64,000 nucleotides of DNA from Azolla caroliniana (taxonomy: Eukaryota; Polypodiophyta), in contig JBHGNT010000009.1 of the NCBI GenBank assembly GCA_043228905.1, positions 16,244,001-16,308,000 on the forward strand. The letters are read 5' to 3'. The position numbers were made by a program, and so were the translations under genes. The notes below the pieces were generated by a model. That model did not search any database. It was not told where the DNA came from and saw only the letters and a list, made by a program, of their open reading frames with translations. Below, piece by piece: positions 42,945 through 53,952 of the stretch; the first letter of the stretch is position 1, and the number at the start of each line of letters is the position of its first letter.

Positions 42945-45400
42945 GGCTGAGTCTCCACTACTCGCCGGCTCTTCATCGGACTTGTTGAACCGACTCAGTC
43001 ATCCATTCGGTCCGCTTAACCGAAACGAAATCGGACTCTCTTTGCGGGTCCCGATTTCAGGCTCATCCGGAGGCATCTTGGCCTCGCTGACCTCATCATC
43101 AGAACTTGGATTGGAGGTGAGGTCCGGAGTCGGAGGCAAGTACCAGGACGCGGACTCGTCAAACACAACGTCGCGGCTCACGCACGCTTGTTTGGTGCGA
43201 GGGTTATAACACTTATAACCCTTCTGCTCGTCCGAATATCCGACTAAGATACACTTCTCGGCTTTCGTGTCCAGCTTCCTCCGCTTCTCTTTCGGTACAT
43301 GTACATACGCAATGCTACCGAAAACTCTCAAGTGTCGTAGGTTCGGTTTCCTTCCGAAATACAGCTCATGCGCCGATACTTTGCCTCCGATCCGATTCTG
43401 GATGTATACCGTGGTTCGTACCGCCTCGGCCCAATAGAACTTGGGTAAGCTCTTTTCTTCCAGCATTGCCCGTGCCACTTCCACAACCGACTGATTTTTC
43501 CTTTCGGCCACGCCGTTTTGCTCTGGCGTATATCTGCAACTGAATTCGCGTCGAATTCCCATCTGTTGTAGATACCCGTTGAATTGACTGGAAAAGTACT
43601 CTTTTCCGCCATCCGACTGCAAGCACTTGATCTTTCTTCCTGTTTCCCTTTTGACGAAACTCTTGAGGTCCTAACACAGTCGAAGACTTCACGCTTCTTC
43701 TCAATGAGGTAGATCCACATGTGCCGCATATAGTCGTCGATGAAGGAGACAAAATATCGACTCCCGCCAAGACTAACGTTCTGTGCCGGACCCCATACAT
43801 CGAAATGTATCAAGTCAAGCTTGTTCCGGCTCTGGTTACACTCGTTGGGGAAAGGAAGTCGATGTTGCTTCCCTAGCTGGCAGGCTTCACAAATTTGTGC
43901 CTTCCGGCCACTAAATTTGGGCAATCTGAACACCACCTGTTTCAATTGCAGGTCCTCAAGACGTTGATAGTTGATGTGGCCTATCCGCTTGTGCCATAAG
44001 TCGATATCCAACTTGACTTTTTGTCCTTTCGCGAACATTGCGGTGCCACCGTCACTAGAGTCGAGGATAAACATCCTCCCATCTTTGTGCCCTTGCGCAA
44101 TAACTCGGCCTTCTTCCTCGATGAAGCACCTGAGATGTGTGAACCGAACCTACATCCCCTGGTCGACAATCTGTCTGACCGACACCAGGTTCTTCGTGAT
44201 TGTTGGAATGTGTAACACGTTCATGAGTTTCCCTTTTTGACCGACATGGCTCAAGGGAACTTCACCAATATTCGCGATCAGATGTGGAGTGTCGTCTCCG
44301 GTTGTGACTACTCCCGGTTGCATCGGTTTCTCAAGGTACGAGAACCACTCCTTGTGGCACGTCATATGGTTTGACACGCCGGAGTCGACGTACCACACCT
44401 CGTTCGATTTCGGGGTGTACTTCTTCATCGATTTCGCTTCGTGTCTCGTCACAAAGACTGACCCTTTTCCGGCTTTTCCGGATCCTTCGGCGTAGTGCGA
44501 TCGTTGCCGATTACCCTTGACGGTCTGTTTGGAACCTGATCCGGACCTGGTTCTCTCCGAATCGGCGCGCTTTTTCCAGCATTTTCTCTCCTTGTGGCCT
44601 TTCTTGCCACAGTACCAACATTCCGTGGCAGATTTCCCTTGCCAGTTGTCATCGCCTCGACTCCCCCTATTTCCGAAGGGTCCGGAGTTGCTGTCAGCAT
44701 CACTTCGGTGCCTTCTCCCTTGATCCCGTCGGCCACCTCCTTTGCGCACCAACTCGCCTCGTCCGCCACGACCACGGGGCCTATCTCCCTTTGTGTACAA
44801 CATCTTGCTATCAGCATGCGTGCTCTTCGACGCACCCGCGTGGGTCTCCTTTATAAGGAGCATCAACTGTAGGTCGAAAAATGACGGCGTATTCTCCTGT
44901 GTACACACAGCAGTTCGGAATGCTCTGAACTTTGACGCTAGTCCCCTGTGACAGATCTGCACCATCTCACCTTCCTCGACGTTCACATCGATAGAGGCTA
45001 AGGAGTCGCATATCTCTTTGATCTTTGAGGTGTAATCAACCACCGACAAGTCGCGTTGTCGTAGGTTTCTCAGCTCCTGTCGGACTTGAAGCTTCTTGGT
45101 TGTAGAACTTGCGGAGAAAATCTTCTTCAAATTTCCCCAAGCATCTTTTGGCGTTTTTGCATCCCGAATGTAGCTTAGGAGTTGTTCGCCCACACAAGAC
45201 GCGAAGTAGTACAATACTCTGCTCACCGATTGTTCCTACGCTGGGAAATCTCTGTGTGTCGATTCGGGTGCTGTGTCATTTGCTCCTTCGACATAGCTCT
45301 AGTAACCGTGCCCGAGCAAGTACTAGTGCATCTTGTAGGATCAAGATGCATAATTGTTTCTGTCGAGTTTCTCCGTCGGAAGCGAGCTAACCATGCCTCT
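42945..45400 (-). pseudogene. Copia 1 gag, protease and integrase
   Basis: Gag N-terminal part from about 45395 (MVSSLPTEKLDRNN-like), with stops near 45305 and 45235. 45226-44150 is open: LRQRDLSVVDYTSKIKEICD, zinc knuckle CWYCGKKGHKERKC and protease VWYVDSGVSNHMT (Ala-to-Val next to the active site). 44074-43730 holds LWHKRIGHINYQRL, CEACQLGKQHRLPFP and HFDVWGP (first Asp). 43622-42999 holds MQSDGGKEYFSSQ (second Asp), TPEQNGVAERKNQS (Glu) and CILVGYSDEQKGYKCYNP. Confidence 0.9.
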
Positions 45401-45477
45401 ATCCATCGGTTTTACTTGTTCTTCTTGGTTGGTTTTCATTTCAAACTATGTCGATTGCAGAGGTTCTCAACCCTCGC

Positions 45478-45489
45478 GCTCTGATACCA
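45478..45489 (-). promoter_or_regulatory. Copia 1 primer-binding site
   Basis: Minus strand TGGTATCAGAGC adjoining the LTR end, identical to copia 2. Confidence 0.95.
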
Positions 45490-45576
45490 TGTAAAGAATA
45501 GTGTGCGGAAGCAAGTAGAAAACCGAACAAAGGAAATGCGCAGGTTTAATGGAGAGCTTGAATATACACAGTATGT

Positions 45577-45633
<57 letters not shown>

Positions 45634-45971
45634 CACACAGAAAATCAATTCAAAATAATACTCAATCTGTACATAAGATGTGCTCAGTGAGCACTTCTAT
45701 ACAAGTCCATACGGACTGATAGAAGTATTGACACGTACTTCAATGCTCATAACTGAGCTCTGCACTAACTCCCAAAATATATTCCTACGTGGAATATCTT
45801 TCCAACAACCTTGCAGTTTACGCACCGCTACAGCTTCTCGTTACGCTCTAGTTTGCGTACCGGTTTACGCACCCATTTTACGCACCAGTCCGGCCTAACC
45901 GATCGGTCCCAACCGATCCGGTTCTCGGCTTGCACAGCCGATCCGGCCAATGTTGAGCTTGTATCTCAACA
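45490..45971 (-). mobile_element. Copia 1 5' LTR with expanded (GA)n tract
   Basis: Minus strand TGTTGAGATACAAGC ... ATTCTTTACA, 482 bp, outer flank ATGAT 45972-45976. It is 50 bp longer than the 3' LTR, mainly because of a 52-bp (GA)n tract at 45579-45630 where the partner has about 20 bp of interrupted GA. Confidence 0.93.
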
Positions 45972-45976
45972 ATGAT

Positions 45977-46096
45977 GTCGATGAAGCACCGAATGCATGT
46001 CGTCGTCTTCATATGCATTACCTCCCACGTCGTGGCATCAATCTTGTCTAGTTTCTTGTCCCCGAATTGTACCGGCAACCAGAGATCTTTGACCAT
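45977..46096 (-). pseudogene. Copia B gag N-terminus
   Basis: Encodes MVKDLWLPVQFGDKKLDKID and TWEVMHMKTTTCIRCFIDI, the start of a copia gag, and joins in frame to the gag at 23517 across copia 1. Start ATG at 46094-46096 is the very edge of copia B. Confidence 0.85.
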
Positions 46097-46671
46097 GAGC
46101 AGTAAGAAGCAGCCGACAATCGCATTGTCAAGCATGGAAACCGAATACAAGGACACGACAGTCGCCGCATGCGAAGCCGTATGGCTCAAGTGCATATTGA
46201 AGGATCTGGGTGTATCCATTACGGATCCAATTCGCCTCTTCTGCGACAACATGAGCAGTATCTACCTCGCTCGGAACCTTGTCTTCCACGCGTGGACTAA
46301 ACACATCTAAGTGCACTACCACTTCATCCGTGAGCGCGTACAAGCTGGAGACATCGATCTACAACATATTAGTACGCACCTCCAGATTGCTTATATTTTT
46401 ATGAAGGCCTTAGGAGTCGACAAGCTCGGGCAATTCGCATCGGACCTTGGTCTCACGACATCCACATTGTCGAGCTTGAGGGGGAGTACTACAGGCGACA
46501 TGGACGTAACAGAGAACGATACGTAAGTACGCAACACATAGTTAATCGAATCGAGCACGAAGCCAAAAAGCCGAACAATCTAGTTCGAGGATTACGATCG
46601 CCGAAAGCCGGATTCCGAAGACCGAACTGAAACAACTCTTTCAACAGATGGAAGTTGTGTTCGAAGGGGCG
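46097..46671 (+). pseudogene. Copia C RNase H and 3' end
   Basis: Plus-strand RNase H: SSKKQPTIALSSMETEYKDT, CEAVWLKCILKDLGVSITDP and FCDNMSSIYLARNLVFHAWT, then HYHFIRERVQAGDIDLQHIS and GLTTSTLSSLRGST before the 3' end. It closely matches copia E 52965-53370. The 5' side is cut at 46097, where copia B begins in the opposite direction. A stop at 46308 breaks the frame. Confidence 0.88.
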
Positions 46672-46974
46672 TGTTGAGAGTCGAACTCAACTTCCCACAG
46701 TAATAGGTTTCACACTAGCTCATGGACATACTAGGCTAGTTTTGTAAATAGTAGAAAGGGCACTTACCCTAACTTAGTTGGTATTTAAACCAACTCCTTG
46801 TAACTTAGTTACTGTTGGAAGTATTTTGGTTAATGTAATTTATAGTCTTTTATCTCTGTCTTAAGCTCTCTCTTTCTCTCTCTCTCTCTTTGTTTTACCT
46901 TACGTGCATACATACACACACACATAGTCCTTCGGCTATATCTCAGTCACTCTTGCTCCTCATTTATTTACACA
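46672..46974 (+). mobile_element. Copia C 3' LTR, right end approximate
   Basis: Starts TGTTGAGAGTCGAACTC right after GAAGGGGCG. Contains a TATTTAAACC box near 46790 and CT-rich leader 46865-46890. The end at TTTACACA is a guess because no partner LTR is present. Confidence 0.65.
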
Positions 46975-47730
46975 CCGAAATTATTAAGGATGAAGAAGGC
47001 AATCAAGTTCAATCCATTGTGGTTCATTGGTATCATACCTCTTCCCCAAATGCATTTATTGGGAAGTACTCTTTAGAGATGGTTAAGGATGTCGGAGGCA
47101 CAAGTAGAAAGTGGAGAAGAAAGAATCTATCCAGCATGTCTACTCTGACACTTGATAATGTAGACATACTAGTCTATGACGTCTCCTTGACCAAAACAGG
47201 CCATCTAAGATAGACCACAATCAAGATAATAAAAGAGAAGAACCCTTATGTGCCTCATGACGCAACACAGAGACGAACAAGGAGTATGTCTTATAATCAC
47301 GGTGACTTTGGATTGCAATTGGATGAAGACAATGCATTGGTTGCTAGTGATGATGAGGATGAGACCTCACAAAGCTCTTCTAGTTCATCGGATGGGTCTG
47401 AAAGGGAAGGTGTATCTTTGGGAAGTGATAGTTTTGACATATGAAATGCAAATATTGTACTTTACATCAAGATGGTGATTCACGAATATGTACAAATGTA
47501 AGTGGTAGTTCTTTTGTAAATTTCGTACATTCTTTTGTAAGTTTCACATGACGATTATTTAGGCATTTTTTGGAAAGCCCTAAATTTCTGGACATGGTAT
47601 AAATCAATATATTTTGACTCAATTTTCAAAAATCTTTACGCATGTGATACCCCTTTTTGTGAAATGACCTACTTTGTGCCTCTTTTGGACGAACAATTCT
47701 TAAAATGCGACATATTACTTGCGTTCAATA
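46975..47730 (+). mobile_element. Right-hand part of a second DNA transposon copy
   Basis: Resembles 32360-33060 of the 4.0-kb element: coding-like segment (46985-47445), CTTTACGCATGYGRYACCCCTTTTTGTGAA-type block, and an end AATTCTTAAAATGCGACATATTAC matching the terminal repeat. Encoded residues include SRKWRRKNLSSMSTLTLDN, LDEDNALVASDDEDETSQSS and an acidic Ser-rich tail ending at a stop near 47443. Less decayed than the first copy. The left end and palindrome array are absent. Confidence 0.65.
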
Positions 47731-48040
47731 GAATTAACTTAAATCCTTAATTATTCATAAACCAAGAATATGAAGTAAACATTAAGAAATCACAAAAGGA
47801 ATGTTATCAACCGAGTCATTCCATTCCTCATCCATTAACATACATGCATCCACTCAAGCTTTTGAAGATGTTACAAAGATTAGATAAGCTTAGGGTGATC
47901 TAGATAGGTTAATGAGAAAGATTAAGATATAAGAGACTTAGAGACCTCTGGCTTAACTTGAGATTCCAAAAACAAGTACAGTTCTTTTACATTTTAGCTA
48001 TTTATATATTTGCCCAATAAGTATTATTCTCTAAGGTTCT

Positions 48041-48488
48041 TGTTGAGAATCAAGCTCAACATAGTGCAACGTTGAACACACCTTTTGAGAATCTATGATT
48101 ACTCAAAGGTCAAGAGTCACACCACTATCTCTCTACACATTAACTATGTGTCATAGAATCATATTCTTGACACATAACTAATGAGTTACATATTCCCCAT
48201 GACTATGAGTCTTCACATTCCCCAAGAGAGAGTGGTTGTTGTAGTTAGTTAATGAAGAGAGAGAGGGTGACTATATATAAAGCACCCTTCTCATATTTCA
48301 TACTAAGTTGGTTGTGACCCCTTGTAATGCTACATTTTTGTATCTCTTACTTTACTTGTGAATATACACCTTCTTGAGTATTCCGTTTTCTATCTATCTT
48401 GTGTTCTCTATTCTCACCTCTAATTCCTCTCACATACACATAACACACATCTCTTCCACTACACAAGAATCATGCCCGATTCTTTACA
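48041..48488 (+). mobile_element. Copia E 5' LTR
   Basis: TGTTGAGAATCAAGCTC to GATTCTTTACA, 448 bp, outer flank GTTCT (48036-48040). Contains a TATATATAAAG box near 48272, a likely promoter. Confidence 0.96.
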
Positions 48489-48500
48489 TGGTATCAGAGC
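48489..48500 (+). promoter_or_regulatory. Copia E primer-binding site
   Basis: TGGTATCAGAGC immediately follows the LTR; full match to the initiator tRNA-Met complement. Confidence 0.96.
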
Positions 48501-48655
48501 GGTTTGGTAGCTCGATCTAACCCATCTGCGTGTGTTGTCTTCTACACCGACGTTCAAGAAGAACTGGCTCATCGCTATCATATTGCGACTACATAGCTCG
48601 TGTTCGAGAGAGAAGGAAAAGAAGAAAGAAAGCTTCATCGACAATAAATACTCAA

Positions 48656-49545
48656 ATGGGGAGCGCTCTCCCTAGCGAGAAGCTAGATCGAAACAACTTT
48701 GCATCTTGGGAGTACAAGATACACCAATACCTTGTCGGCCAAGGCTATTGGGGTTACATCAAAGGAGCACAAGAAAACTGACCCGACCCAAAATATGCCG
48801 ACTATGCAACATGGGAGCAAGCGGCAGGGCGAGTGATGTATTGCTTGGTGACATGTGTTCACGACCACATGCTCGGCTACATTTGAGAAGCCGAGATGCC
48901 AAAGGAAGCGTGGGAGAATCTACAAAAGATTTTGGCCGCCAACACAACCGCGAGAAAGTTTCAACTCCGCCAAGAGTTGAACAACATCCAACAAAGGGAT
49001 ATGTTCATCATGAGCTTTGCGACTGCTCAGCTTGATAAGCGTCAATGTGGACGATGATGAGATGGTGAAAATATGCCTCGACTGCCTTGCACCACGGTTC
49101 AGCATGATGAGGACCATCGTATTAGGACAGGAATCCGCCCTCCTTCTTCGATCTTCAATCCATGTTGTTGGTCGAAGAAAACCATGTTTGAACAAGGAGC
49201 AACGCCTCGGAAGGCCACATGCTCTAAACACATTCGAACGGAGGAAGAGGACGCGGCCAAGCAAGAGGCCGATTTGGCCAAGGACGAGGCGGACGAGGTT
49301 CGACTTACGAAAACAACTCGCAATTTCGGCACCAAGACGGAAGCCATTGAGGAACCTTCGGAAGAAGGGGGAGCTTCCATTCCGGTCCAAGCGGACAAAA
49401 CTCGGTCGAATGCAGATATTGCAAAAAAATTGGTCACCACAAAGAAGACTGGCGTACGAAGATATGTGAGTCGGCTTCGACAAGCCGACAACTCACCAAT
49501 TACGCCACCAACTCCGACTATGACGAACATGGTGAAATGTTCGTG
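48656..49545 (+). pseudogene. Copia E gag
   Basis: Start at ATG 48656 (MGSALPSEKLDRNNFASWEY). UBN2 region includes YLVGQGYWGYIKGAQEN then a stop (48779), WEQAAGRVMYCLVTCVHDHM, a stop near 48884, and FQLRQELNNIQQRDM. The zinc-knuckle part (about 49400-49460) is scrambled by frameshifts. Same family as copia F. Confidence 0.88.
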
Positions 49546-49554
49546 ATGAGACAT

Positions 49555-51274
49555 AAAGCAAATTCTATGTCGGCTTCTATTTCGAATAACGCATCTAGTC
49601 CGGAAGACATATGGTTCGTCGACTCCGGTGCCTCGAACCATATGACATCTCATCAAGAATGGTTCCCAACACTTTGAGAGCTAGACCAACTCGGCTATGT
49701 CAAAACCGGAGACAACACTACGCATCCGATTTGACGCATCGGCAATGTCCCATTCGGCAAAGAAGGTAATCAAACTTTCATTAAAAATGTCTTGCATGTA
49801 CCAACCATTACGAAGAATTTGGTCTGCATTGGCCAAATTGTTGAGCAAGGGATGCAAGTACGATTTAATCAAGGTGGTTGCTTCATCGAAAAAGAGGACC
49901 GACTCATTGCTCGCGGACGAAGAGAGGGACGAATGTTCATTCTCGACTCACACGAGATGAAATCGGCCATGTTCGCAAATGGCACGAAAGCAGATTCCGA
50001 CATAGAGTTATGGCACAAGCCAATTGGCCATGTCAACCTCCAAAAGCTCAAGGCAATGCAATCAAAAGGATTCGTCATCGGGCTCCCGACATTCACGAAG
50101 AAAGAGATTGAAGGTGTGTGCCGCTTGCCAATTCGGCAAGCCACATCGGCACCCATTTCCGAAGGAGAAAAACGTGAGGAAAGGCGTACTCAACGTAATT
50201 CGTTCCGATGTATGGGGTTCGGCTTAGACGGCTACACTCGGTGGATGCCGATACTACGTGGCCTTCATCAACGACTTCTCCAGGCACACCTAGATCTACC
50301 CCATGCGGCAAAAGAACAAAGTGTTCGAACACTTCCAAAAATTTAAGAATGAAGTTGAGAAAGCCACGGGCCGACATGTATGATGTCTTCGGTCGGATGG
50401 AGGAAAAGAGTACTTCTCCGACGAATTTACGACGTATCTCTGAAAGGAAGAAATACAACGGGAATTCTCATGCTGACACCCACCTCAACAAAACGGTGTA
50501 GCTGAATGAAAGAATCGACACATCCTCAAAGTAGCACGGGCCATGATGAACGAAAAGCATCTACCAAAATCGTATTGGGCAAAAGCGGCTAACACGTCCG
50601 TATACCTCATGAATCGGTGTATGACATCGGGTGTGCACAAACTTACTATGCATGAGAAGTTTTTCGGGAAGAAGCTGGATCGATCACATGTTCGGATATT
50701 CGGCTCCATTGCATACGTGCACATCTCCAACGAAAAGCGACAAAAGCTTGACCCAAAGTCGAAGAAATGTATCCTCGTAGGATACCCACTAGACTAAAAG
50801 GGGTACAAGTGCTATAACCCCTCTACTCGGAAGGTTCGAATAAGTCGAGACGTCGTTTTTTACGAGTCCCCATCCGGGTATGCACCAGAGTCAACTTCAA
50901 CTCCAATTCCGCTCGACCCGGAATCCGCCAAAATAGAGATAGAAGCCGAAGATCGGCTCACACGGATGTTTGAAGAAAGCCCGATTATGACAAGGCTTAG
51001 TGGGCCACAAGAGCCTCTGCGCAATCAAAGCACATCTCGACCAAGTCCGACGCTAGACAAAGGGAAGGAGAAAATGCTAGAGTATGAAGACGATCACTTC
51101 GACGGCAACGAATTGATTTACTCCCTCGATAGTGAATTCGAAGGCCTTGACATCCAGACAAATGGAGCGAAGAATGCCTTAGTATCCGCAAACGAGAAGC
51201 CCCACCAATCCACTCGTGAAAAGAACCCCGTAAGCCGATTCGGCTACAATGATTATATGGCGTACCATTACGCC
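49555..51274 (+). pseudogene. Copia E protease and integrase
   Basis: Protease site IWFVDSGASNHMTSHQEWF near 49620 keeps Asp-Ser-Gly. 49792-50110 has VLHVPTITKNLVCIGQIVEQ and LWHKPIGHVNLQKL (GAG-pre-integrase). The integrase core is split across frames (50100-50480), with RHILKVARAMMNEKHLPKSY downstream, RIFGSIAYVHISNEKRQKLD and CILVGYP, then the charged linker DKGKEKMLEYE and FGYNDYMAYHYAF, where the solo LTR inserts. Confidence 0.88.
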
Positions 51275-51279
51275 TTTAT

Positions 51280-51823
51280 TGTTGGGAAATTAGTCCCTCC
51301 GGATGGGACCCGGTGAGAACCGGAAGAGGTCTGGAAACTGGAGGAGACCTGGTGAGAACCGGAAGAGAGCCGGTGAGAACCAGAAGAGAGACATATCTAT
51401 AAATATGTTTTTTGAGTGAGCCTATTGAGGCTATATTTGTAAATAGCCCTAAGTTCATATAAGTATAATTATGACTTAGGGCAATCACTTTATTGGACGT
51501 AGTTGTTGTTGTTGATATATTGTTGTATAGAGAGAGCAACAGAGAGAGTGTGAGATATAGAGAAATACTCTGTTGTAACCCTGGTTGGTGAAGAAACAGA
51601 GCTCGAGGTCGTTGCCTCCGAGTCTCTGATTGTGCCCTTTTTCTTTCATAATGATAGTTGGAGTCTGTGGGCTCCCGTGGTTTTTTTCCATTCAGGGTTT
51701 TTCACGTAAACATCCCGTGTACTCTCTTTGTGTGCACGTCTATTCCCATTCCTGTGTTGCACTCTTATCGAAGTGATTCAAGACTCGGTTGTGGCCGAGA
51801 AGTATTCGGCGCTATTCCTCTCA
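51280..51823 (+). mobile_element. Solo LTR (family S) inside copia E
   Basis: TGTTGGGAAATTAG to CTATTCCTCTCA, 544 bp, flanked by TTTAT on both sides (51275-51279, 51824-51828). Copia E coding continues directly on each side. Same family as 19174-19928 but without the 54-bp tandem units, having instead three short GAGAACCGGAAGAG repeats near 51315-51390. Confidence 0.92.
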
Positions 51824-51828
51824 TTTAT

Positions 51829-53390
51829 GATGAAGGTAGCGACAGTACAGGAGCCGGAAGCGTTTTCCGAACCCGTGAAGGACCCCAGATGGGTTGAAGC
51901 GATGAATGAGGAGATGCAAGCACTCTCCAAAAACAAGACATGGGATCTTGTCCCCCACTCACCACACAAGAAGGTGATCGGCTACGGATGGATCTACAAG
52001 GTGAAGTATAACGCTGATGGCTCCGTGAACTGCTATAAAGGTCGACTAGTAGCAAAAGGATACGCACAGATGGATGGAATCGACTACGAAGAGACATTTG
52101 CCCTGGTGGCAAAGATGATGACTGTGCGGACCGTGATCGCACTCATAGCGATGAAAGGGTGGCACCTCCACCAAATGGATGTCAAGAACGTCTTTCTTTA
52201 AGGCGAATTAGAAGAGGAGGTGTACATGGTACAACCACCCGGCTTCGAATCTAGCATTCATCAGATAGTCGTATGCCAACTCAAGAGCCTCTCTACAGCC
52301 TCAAGCAAGCACCGTTTGCTTGTCATTCGAATATTACGCAATATCTTCATCAAATCGGCTTTCGAATGTCGAAATCCAACAACTCCCTCTATGTATGAAA
52401 TGACTCTAGAAGCTCAATTGTCATCATCCTATACGTGGATGATTTGGTCATTGGAGGAGAAAGTTTAGTCAACATCAACAAGGTGAAATCCCTCCTCTCC
52501 AACAAATTCGAGTTGACAGACATGAAGGAACTTCATTACTTCCTAGGCATCGAAGTAATTCGAATTCCGACCGGCATTATGATCTCTCAACGACACTACA
52601 TTCTCAACTTATTATACAAGTTCGGGATGACAAACTGCAAATTAGTGGCAACCCCTCTCGATTGAAACATCAAACTATATGTCGACTCTAGCGCAAACGA
52701 GTGTGAGACAACTCAATATCGACAACTGATCAGGACCCTCATCTAGCTCATGATCACTCGACCCGACTTCAACTATCCTATCGGCCTCCTTAGCCAATTC
52801 ACGCAAACTCCGCGAGATATCCATTTCGATTGTGCTAAGCGAGTATTACGATACGTGAGTGGCACAATGGATTACGACATCCTCTACACATCAACCACAC
52901 CAATTCGACTTGAAGGGTACACGGATGCCGATTGGGACGGCTACAGAGCTGATCAATGATCGATGAGCAATATCTTGGAGTAGTAAGAAGCAGCCTAGCG
53001 TCGCACTTTCGAGTATGAAGACCGAATACAGGGGCAAAGCGGTAGCTGCATGTGAAGCTGTATGGCTCAAGAGGATTTTGAAGGATTTGGGCGTTCCCAT
53101 CAAGGATCCGACTCCCATTTACTGCGACAACATGGGCAGTATATATCTGGCTCCGAACCTGGTGTTCCACGCACAAAGCATATCAAAGTGCACTACCACT
53201 TCATTCGAGAGCGTGTTCAAGCTGGAGATGTCTATCTTCTACACATCAACACGAATCTTCAGACAGTTGGCATCTTCACCAAGGCCCTAGGAGCTGACAA
53301 GCTTCAACAATTCATGTCAAACCTTGGATTGACGATTTCTGACTTGTCAAGCTTGAGGGGGAATAAAAGTGAGAAACGAATACCGTCCAA
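51829..53390 (+). pseudogene. Copia E reverse transcriptase and RNase H
   Basis: RT begins KDPRWVEAMNEEMQALSKNK and YGWIYKVKYNADGSVNCYKG; the first catalytic Asp is in HQMDVKNVFL, followed by a stop at 52199. A frameshifted stretch (52280-52430) precedes the catalytic YTWMDDLVIGGE (YVDD changed to WMDD) and KELHYFLGIEVI. RNase H: LEGYTDADWDGYRADQ, then a stop, and SSKKQPSVALSSMKTEYRGK, IYCDNMGSIYLAPNLVFHA. Ends LGLTISDLSSLRGNK. Confidence 0.9.
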
Positions 53391-53494
53391 ACCGGGTACG
53401 AGCCGAAGCAGACACCGGAGATTGTCCTAACTGGATACCTGTCGAAGAGGACATCAATCAAAAGGAACCGACCCAAGTTGAGCTTGAGGGGGCG

Positions 53495-53947
53495 TGTTGA
53501 GAATCAAGCTCAACATAGTGCAATGTGTGAACACTCCTTTTGAGAATTTATGATTACTCAAAGGTCAAGAGTCACACCACTATCGCACTACACATTAACT
53601 ATGTGTCATAGAATCATATTCTATGACACATAACTAATGAGTTACATATTCCCCATGACTATAAGTTATCACATTCCCCAAGAGAGAGTGGTGGTTGTAG
53701 TTAGTTAATGAAGATAGAGGGTGACTATATATAAGGCACCCTTCTCCTACTTTATACTAAGTTGGTTGTGACTCCTTGTAATGCTACATTTTTGTATCTC
53801 TTACTTTACTTGTGAATATACACCTTCTTCTTGAGTATTCCTTTTTCTATCTATCTTGTGTTCTCTATTCTCTCCTCTAATTCCTCTCACACATACACAT
53901 AACACACATCTCTTCCGCTACACAAGAATCATACCCGATTCTTTACA
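53495..53947 (+). mobile_element. Copia E 3' LTR
   Basis: TGTTGAGAATCAAGCTC to CGATTCTTTACA, 453 bp, preceded by the polypurine tract CTTGAGGGGGCG (53483-53494). Few differences from the 5' LTR by eye, including a CTTCTTCTTG expansion near 53825. Confidence 0.96.
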
Positions 53948-53952
53948 GTTCT

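Larger units (their letters stand above)
23523..45971 (-). mobile_element. Copia 1: full element split by a nested Ty3/gypsy insertion
   Basis: Bounded by LTRs 23523-23954 and 45490-45971 and by the target duplication ATGAT in copia B gag. Its body is 23955-24077 plus 40741-45489; the 16.7 kb between is the gypsy element. Coding order on the minus strand is gag, protease, integrase, RT, RNase H, then a charged tail near the 3' LTR, as in copia 2. Many stops, so it is older than copia 2. Confidence 0.92.
20760..46096 (-). mobile_element. Copia B: oldest copia of the nest, in three pieces
   Basis: Minus-strand copia whose coding order is 46096-45977 (gag N-terminus), 23517-22359 (gag, knuckle, protease, GAG-pre-integrase) and 21019-20760 (integrase start). 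The frame continues across each interruption when the inserted DNA and one target-site copy are ignored, which proves they are one element. The 5' end stops exactly at the gag ATG (46094-46096) against copia C. The 3' part is cut by the copia D LTR. Neither LTR of copia B is present. Confidence 0.85.
48041..53947 (+). mobile_element. Copia E: complete but decayed Ty1/copia element
   Basis: Both LTRs (448 and 453 bp), perfect GTTCT target duplication (48036-48040, 53948-53952), initiator-Met primer-binding site, polypurine tract and all domains in copia order. A 544-bp solo LTR sits between integrase linker and RT. More than ten stops or frameshifts: inactive. Confidence 0.96.

Noticed and set aside
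48489-48500. Possible tRNA gene from tRNA-Met complementarity
   Set aside because: Only the 12-base primer-binding sites match (also 38855, 45478); no cloverleaf surrounds them.
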